Assembly: GCF_900313035.1 (NCBI RefSeq)
Contig: NZ_OMPS01000001.1
Location: 219,904 to 283,903 of the forward strand
From: Ruegeria sp. EL01
Lineage (GTDB): Bacteria > Pseudomonadota > Alphaproteobacteria > Rhodobacterales > Rhodobacteraceae
Direction of reading: 5' to 3'
Length of the DNA: 64,000 nucleotides
The position numbers and the translations under genes are program-made. Under the pieces are notes generated by a model that searched no databases, had not been told where the DNA came from, and saw only the letters and a program-made list of their open reading frames with translations. Numbering within the stretch: the first letter of the stretch is position 1; each line of letters begins with the position of its first letter. This document shows positions 60,902 to 64,000 of this stretch, piece by piece.

Positions 60902-61483
60902 TTATCTTCTGAGTGTTTGGATTTGTTCCACGGATCTGGCCAATGCTTCATCCTCGCCAAAGATCGTTTGGTCGACGGCGACGAGGTCAACGTCGGTAAT
61001 GCCAAGAAAGCCAAGAACATAACGCAGATGGGTGCTGGCAAAGTCGCCTTCGCCGCTGGCTCCGGTATAGCCCGACGCCATTGCAATGATGGCGCGTTTT
61101 CCTTGCAAGAGACCTTCGGGGCCTTTGTCACTATAGGTAAAGGTCAGACCAAAGCGGCACACCAGGTCCAGCCAGGCTTTCAGGACTGCAGGGATGCCAA
61201 AATTGTAGACCGGGAAACTGATTACGATCGTATCCGCGACCACCAATTCTTCGATCAAGCTGTCAGAAAACTTGAGGAATTCATTTTGCTCGAGTGAACG
61301 CTTTACTGGATCGGACAGGTTAGCCGTCACCCAATCATTGTTGATGAGCGGTAGACCAGCGGCAAGATCTCGCGTCACGACCTCTCCACTGTCAATGTGG
61401 GTTAGGATGCGGTCCGCAAGATCGCGCGAATGCGAACCGGTATGACGAACAGATGCGTCGATGCGGAGGATGGGGTTGGACAT
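60902..61483 (-). CDS. azoR: FMN-dependent NADH:quinone/azo reductase
   Basis: From the ATG at 61483 the 193-residue protein has the flavodoxin-like fold: ILRIDASVRHTGSHSRDLAD (phosphate-binding loop), SFPVYNFGIPAVLKAWLDLV (FMN-binding PMYNFGIPS-like motif), and AIIAMASGYTGASGEGDFAS. It reduces quinones or azo compounds by two-electron transfer. It is divergent from the LysR gene at 61632 (148 bp), its likely regulator. Confidence 0.93.
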   Translation of the reverse strand: MSNPILRIDASVRHTGSHSRDLADRILTHIDSGEVVTRDLAAGLPLINNDWVTANLSDPVKRSLEQNEFLKFSDSLIEELVVADTIVISFPVYNFGIPAVLKAWLDLVCRFGLTFTYSDKGPEGLLQGKRAIIAMASGYTGASGEGDFASTHLRYVLGFLGITDVDLVAVDQTIFGEDEALARSVEQIQTLRR

Positions 61484-61631
61484 AACGGATTCCTTTGGTT
61501 GCTCAGTTGTTGCAGCGGCGCGCTGACACCCAATGCGATTGAACTCACCGGTCAATTATGTTGTGGAGTGGAAACAAAAAACTTCTATATTAGATCAGAC
61601 CGTTACGAATACGTAACAAAAGGGAGAGCTG

Positions 61632-62546
61632 ATGCGATCTGCGGATTGGGTGTTTTTGCCATATTTTCTGGCCGTCGCGCGTGCAGGCAACCTCCGCGCC
61701 GGGGCGGAACTGCTCAATGAGAACTACGGAACGGTAAATCGTAACATTCAGGCGCTAGAAACAAGCTATGGTGCGCAACTCTTTCATCGCTCAAGGCGCG
61801 GATTCGAACTGACCACGGCTGGTCAGGCGCTTGTGCCTCTGGCGGAACAGGCGGAAGCGACAGTTATCTCGGCGCGGAAGCGGGTTGAAGGTTTGGACAG
61901 AAGCGAAACGGGCATCGTACGCTTCTCGCTCGCAGCCGCGTTTGCATATGACATCATAGCACCAATCATCGGGAAGTTTCACAAAGCGTACCCTGAAATC
62001 CAGGTTGAGCTGCGCCTGACATCACAAATCGAGTCCATTGCTGACAATAAAACCGATGTGTCGCTTCGAGCAGCATTTGAAGTGACCGATGATGTGGTTG
62101 CCCGTAAACTGTACCCTATTGCGATGGGAATTTATGCTAGCGAACTCTACATCGAGGAGCATTTTGCCGATGCGGGCCCGAAAGGCGCTGGTCTGAATTG
62201 GATCGGTTTTCCCAAACATTGGGCCGTCACGAAATGGGTCGAACAATCGCCTTTTCCATTGGCTGAACTGCGCCACATTGTCAGTGATTTCCCCATGCGG
62301 CTCAGTTTGCTGCGGCAGCACTGTGGCATGTCGCATCTGCCTGTGATCTTTGAAAGATACTGCTCGGATATTTGTCGGGTGCCTGGCACCGAAGTGACGT
62401 TGGACCGAACACTCTGGATATTGCTGCATACCGATCTTCGAAGAACCGTGCGTGTACGGCGCTTCGTTGATTTTCTGGCCGATGAACTTCTTAAGCTGCA
62501 AAAAGACATGCAAGCGGGCGCAGAATCGACCAAGCTGTACGCATAA
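61632..62546 (+). CDS. LysR family regulator, divergent from azoR
   Basis: The 304-residue protein has the LysR helix-turn-helix (FLPYFLAVARAGNLRAGAEL, then NYGTVNRNIQALETSYGAQL). The sensor domain follows, with RFSLAAAFAYDIIAPIIGKF and TDVSLRAAFEVTDDVVARKL. It lies back to back with azoR, an arrangement typical for LysR control of a quinone reductase. Confidence 0.92.
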   Translation: MRSADWVFLPYFLAVARAGNLRAGAELLNENYGTVNRNIQALETSYGAQLFHRSRRGFELTTAGQALVPLAEQAEATVISARKRVEGLDRSETGIVRFSLAAAFAYDIIAPIIGKFHKAYPEIQVELRLTSQIESIADNKTDVSLRAAFEVTDDVVARKLYPIAMGIYASELYIEEHFADAGPKGAGLNWIGFPKHWAVTKWVEQSPFPLAELRHIVSDFPMRLSLLRQHCGMSHLPVIFERYCSDICRVPGTEVTLDRTLWILLHTDLRRTVRVRRFVDFLADELLKLQKDMQAGAESTKLYA

Positions 62547-62634
62547 GTGCTGAAACCCGGCCATGGCTCGGAGCGCATCGCCCGGTCCTAGGGGCCTGTG
62601 GAATTGATTGACCGGACGGCTTTGTTGCCTGTGA

Positions 62635-62913
62635 TGGCGGCACACAGCCCTCAGCGCCCTTAGTGACACAACGCGGTTGTTGATCCTTGATGAGCTGAGA
62701 AAGCGTGACGACCAGACGCATTTCGAACTTTGCGCGCGATTGTTCGAAGAGCATTCAGCCACAATATCCAGACAAGGCATCACCAGGCATCTGAATAAGC
62801 TGGAGCAGGCTGGCCTCATCACCACAGCGCGGCGAGAACGCACTAAGATTCATAGTCTGGCGGAAGCACCAATAGCGGATGCGATCACCCCCTGGGTGGA
62901 ACTATATTCTTAA
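62635..62913 (+). pseudogene. ArsR-type helix-turn-helix regulator, 5' end damaged
   Basis: The frame reads SALSDTTRLLILDELRKRDD and GITRHLNKLEQAGLITTARR, the core of ArsR-like repressors, and ends PIADAITPWVELYS. No ATG or GTG lies in frame before the HTH; the ATG at 62634 is in another frame. A frameshift near the start is likely. It is followed after 11 bp by a decayed VOC gene, the common ArsR-VOC pair. Confidence 0.65.
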
Positions 62914-62924
62914 GGAGACTCTGT

Positions 62925-63311
62925 ATGAAAATGTATATGAAGAGCATCGCTGTTGATGATCAGTCTAAAGCACATGATTTTACACGAGCAAACTTGGGTT
63001 CGTTGTAAAGCACGATATTCCACGGGTGAACAACGTTGGCTGACATTGGTGTCCCATGAAGAAACTGAGGGCGTGGAATTAGGTTTAGAACCGAGCACGC
63101 ATCCTGCGACGCGCGCCTATCAGGACGCATTTATGGCTGACGGTATCCCAGTTTCGGCATTCAGTGCTGACGACATTGAGACGGAGGTTGCGAAACTAAA
63201 GTCAGTAGGTGTCGGATCCACACAGCCTCCTGTTAAGGCTGGTGGCGCGGCGATATCGGTTTTTGACGACACTTGTGGAACCTCATCCAGCTCGTCGAGT
63301 TGCATGTTTGA
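62925..63311 (+). pseudogene. VOC (glyoxalase/bleomycin-resistance) protein, frameshifted
   Basis: The start at 62925, after AAGGAGA, gives KMYMKSIAVDDQSKAHDFTR and then stops. The next parts appear in other frames: FVVKHDIPRVN, then EGVELGLEPSTHPATRAYQD through ISVFDDTCG, then NLIQLVELHV with a TGA at 63309-63311. Together they make a normal 125-residue VOC protein broken by about three frameshifts. The region 63312-63627 shows no gene. Confidence 0.85.
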
Positions 63312-63627
63312 CCGCGGCGTTGCAAAGCTTCGGCATCCAGGAGCAGTCTTACTGGTACCCCCGTCGCTGACATCCGTTTCGAGCCCAAACTATAATTCAA
63401 ACGTCAGCGTTGTTGGATCAATCTAAAGCTGTTGAAACAATCTATGAGGTGCGAAGTGAGGGTTACTCGAATAGACCATGTTCACCTTGAAGTATCTGAC
63501 CGCGAGTGAGAACGGCGGTGAGAAAGTCGACCACGGAAGCGGCGGGATGACCCTGCTGCGGGCGGCGTAAAAGTCGTCCATCTTTGCCCTTCTTTTCGTA
63601 ACGGAGGGGGGCGGGAGGATCTTTTCC

Positions 63628-64000
63628 GTGGATTTGTATCGTAAAGTTCGTCTGGCCTGTGCCGAGGGCATGAGCCAGCGAGAAGCGGCCCGGCATTTCG
63701 GGATATCTCGTGACAGCGTTCGCAAGATTTTGGCGTTTTCGGTCCCGCCCGGCTACCGGCGGTCAGCACCGATCCGGCGGCCCAAGCTGGATGGGTTCAC
63801 CGGGATCATTGATCAATGGTTGTCGGAAGATCGGCAACGACCGCGCAAACAGCGGCATACGGCCAAGCGGATCTGCGAGCGACTGCGTGATGAGCATGGC
63901 TTCGAGGGTGGTTACACCATCATCAAGGATTATGTTCGGGAACATGGTCGACGGCATCGCGAGATGTTCGTACCGCTTAACCATGCACCCGGCCATGCTC
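63628..64000 (+). CDS. istA: IS21-family transposase IstA, N-terminal part
   Basis: The frame from GTG 63628 stays open to the window edge (124 codons). It starts DLYRKVRLACAEGMSQREAA and RHFGISRDSVRKILAF, the IstA helix-turn-helix, and continues PPGYRRSAPIRRPKLDGFTG and RQRPRKQRHTAKRICERLRD. The catalytic core and istB lie beyond the window. A left terminal repeat could not be set with confidence. Confidence 0.85.
   Translation, partial: MDLYRKVRLACAEGMSQREAARHFGISRDSVRKILAFSVPPGYRRSAPIRRPKLDGFTGIIDQWLSEDRQRPRKQRHTAKRICERLRDEHGFEGGYTIIKDYVREHGRRHREMFVPLNHAPGHA

Noticed and set aside
1..64000. tRNA, rRNA and riboswitch candidates
   Set aside because: I saw no cloverleaf with conserved T-loop sequence, no rRNA segment and no known riboswitch core; a covariance-model scan would be needed to exclude them fully.

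Overview
The window looks like an accessory, mobile-element-rich stretch from a marine alphaproteobacterium, most likely the Roseobacter group of Rhodobacteraceae. The support is a bhcRABCD cluster (beta-hydroxyaspartate cycle), a membrane urate hydroxylase of the PuuD type, a TRAP transporter and GcvA-like LysR regulators. This is read from gene content; no ribosomal marker is present.

Left part (1-13.8 kb): an intact IS6-family element that cuts a GNAT gene, then small metabolic and regulatory genes. These include a redoxin / small membrane protein / ATC-hydrolase-like operon, two DMT transporters, a Nudix plus GNAT pair, and a divergent Lrp / PhzF-NTF2-RidA-LysE cluster. A MarR-GFA pair with clear palindromes upstream follows. 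A 148-bp MITE-like element and copies of a dispersed repeat lie between the genes.

Mobile junction (14.3-19.0 kb): a compact TniA-TniB-TniQ transposon (14623-18284) with near-identical 26-bp ends and internal 20-bp repeats. It sits between a tyrosine-recombinase tail and an IS5-family transposase tail, and the IS5 remnant is itself inserted in a decayed IS6 transposase.

Purine/ureide and glyoxylate island (19.0-39.9 kb): xdhABC with a permease, puuD (urate to 5-hydroxyisourate), uraH, a PuuE-UraD fusion (OHCU decarboxylation and allantoin to allantoate), allA, a second NCS2 permease, the bhcABCD operon with a peroxiredoxin gene, bhcR, and allE. Together they predict import and oxidation of purines to urate, ring opening to allantoate, ureidoglycine and ureidoglycolate, release of glyoxylate, and carbon-conserving conversion of glyoxylate to oxaloacetate by the beta-hydroxyaspartate cycle. 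The step from allantoate to ureidoglycine (AllC) is not in the window.

Second catabolic island (40.1-50.2 kb): a ThDP-dependent acetolactate-synthase-like enzyme, a DadA-like FAD oxidoreductase, LysR and Lrp regulators, an Asp/Glu-racemase-like enzyme, and TRAP genes dctP-dctQ-dctM followed by a universal stress protein. Decayed IS6 copies bracket it. The substrate is unknown, but an amino acid or D-amino acid derivative is likely.

Right part (50.2-64 kb): a DUF4143 ATPase; a haem-uptake locus with a receptor-exbB-exbD-exbD-tonB operon divergent from hmuSTUV; azoR with a divergent LysR; decayed ArsR and VOC genes; and the start of an IS21-type istA running off the window. No tRNA, rRNA or CRISPR array was seen.
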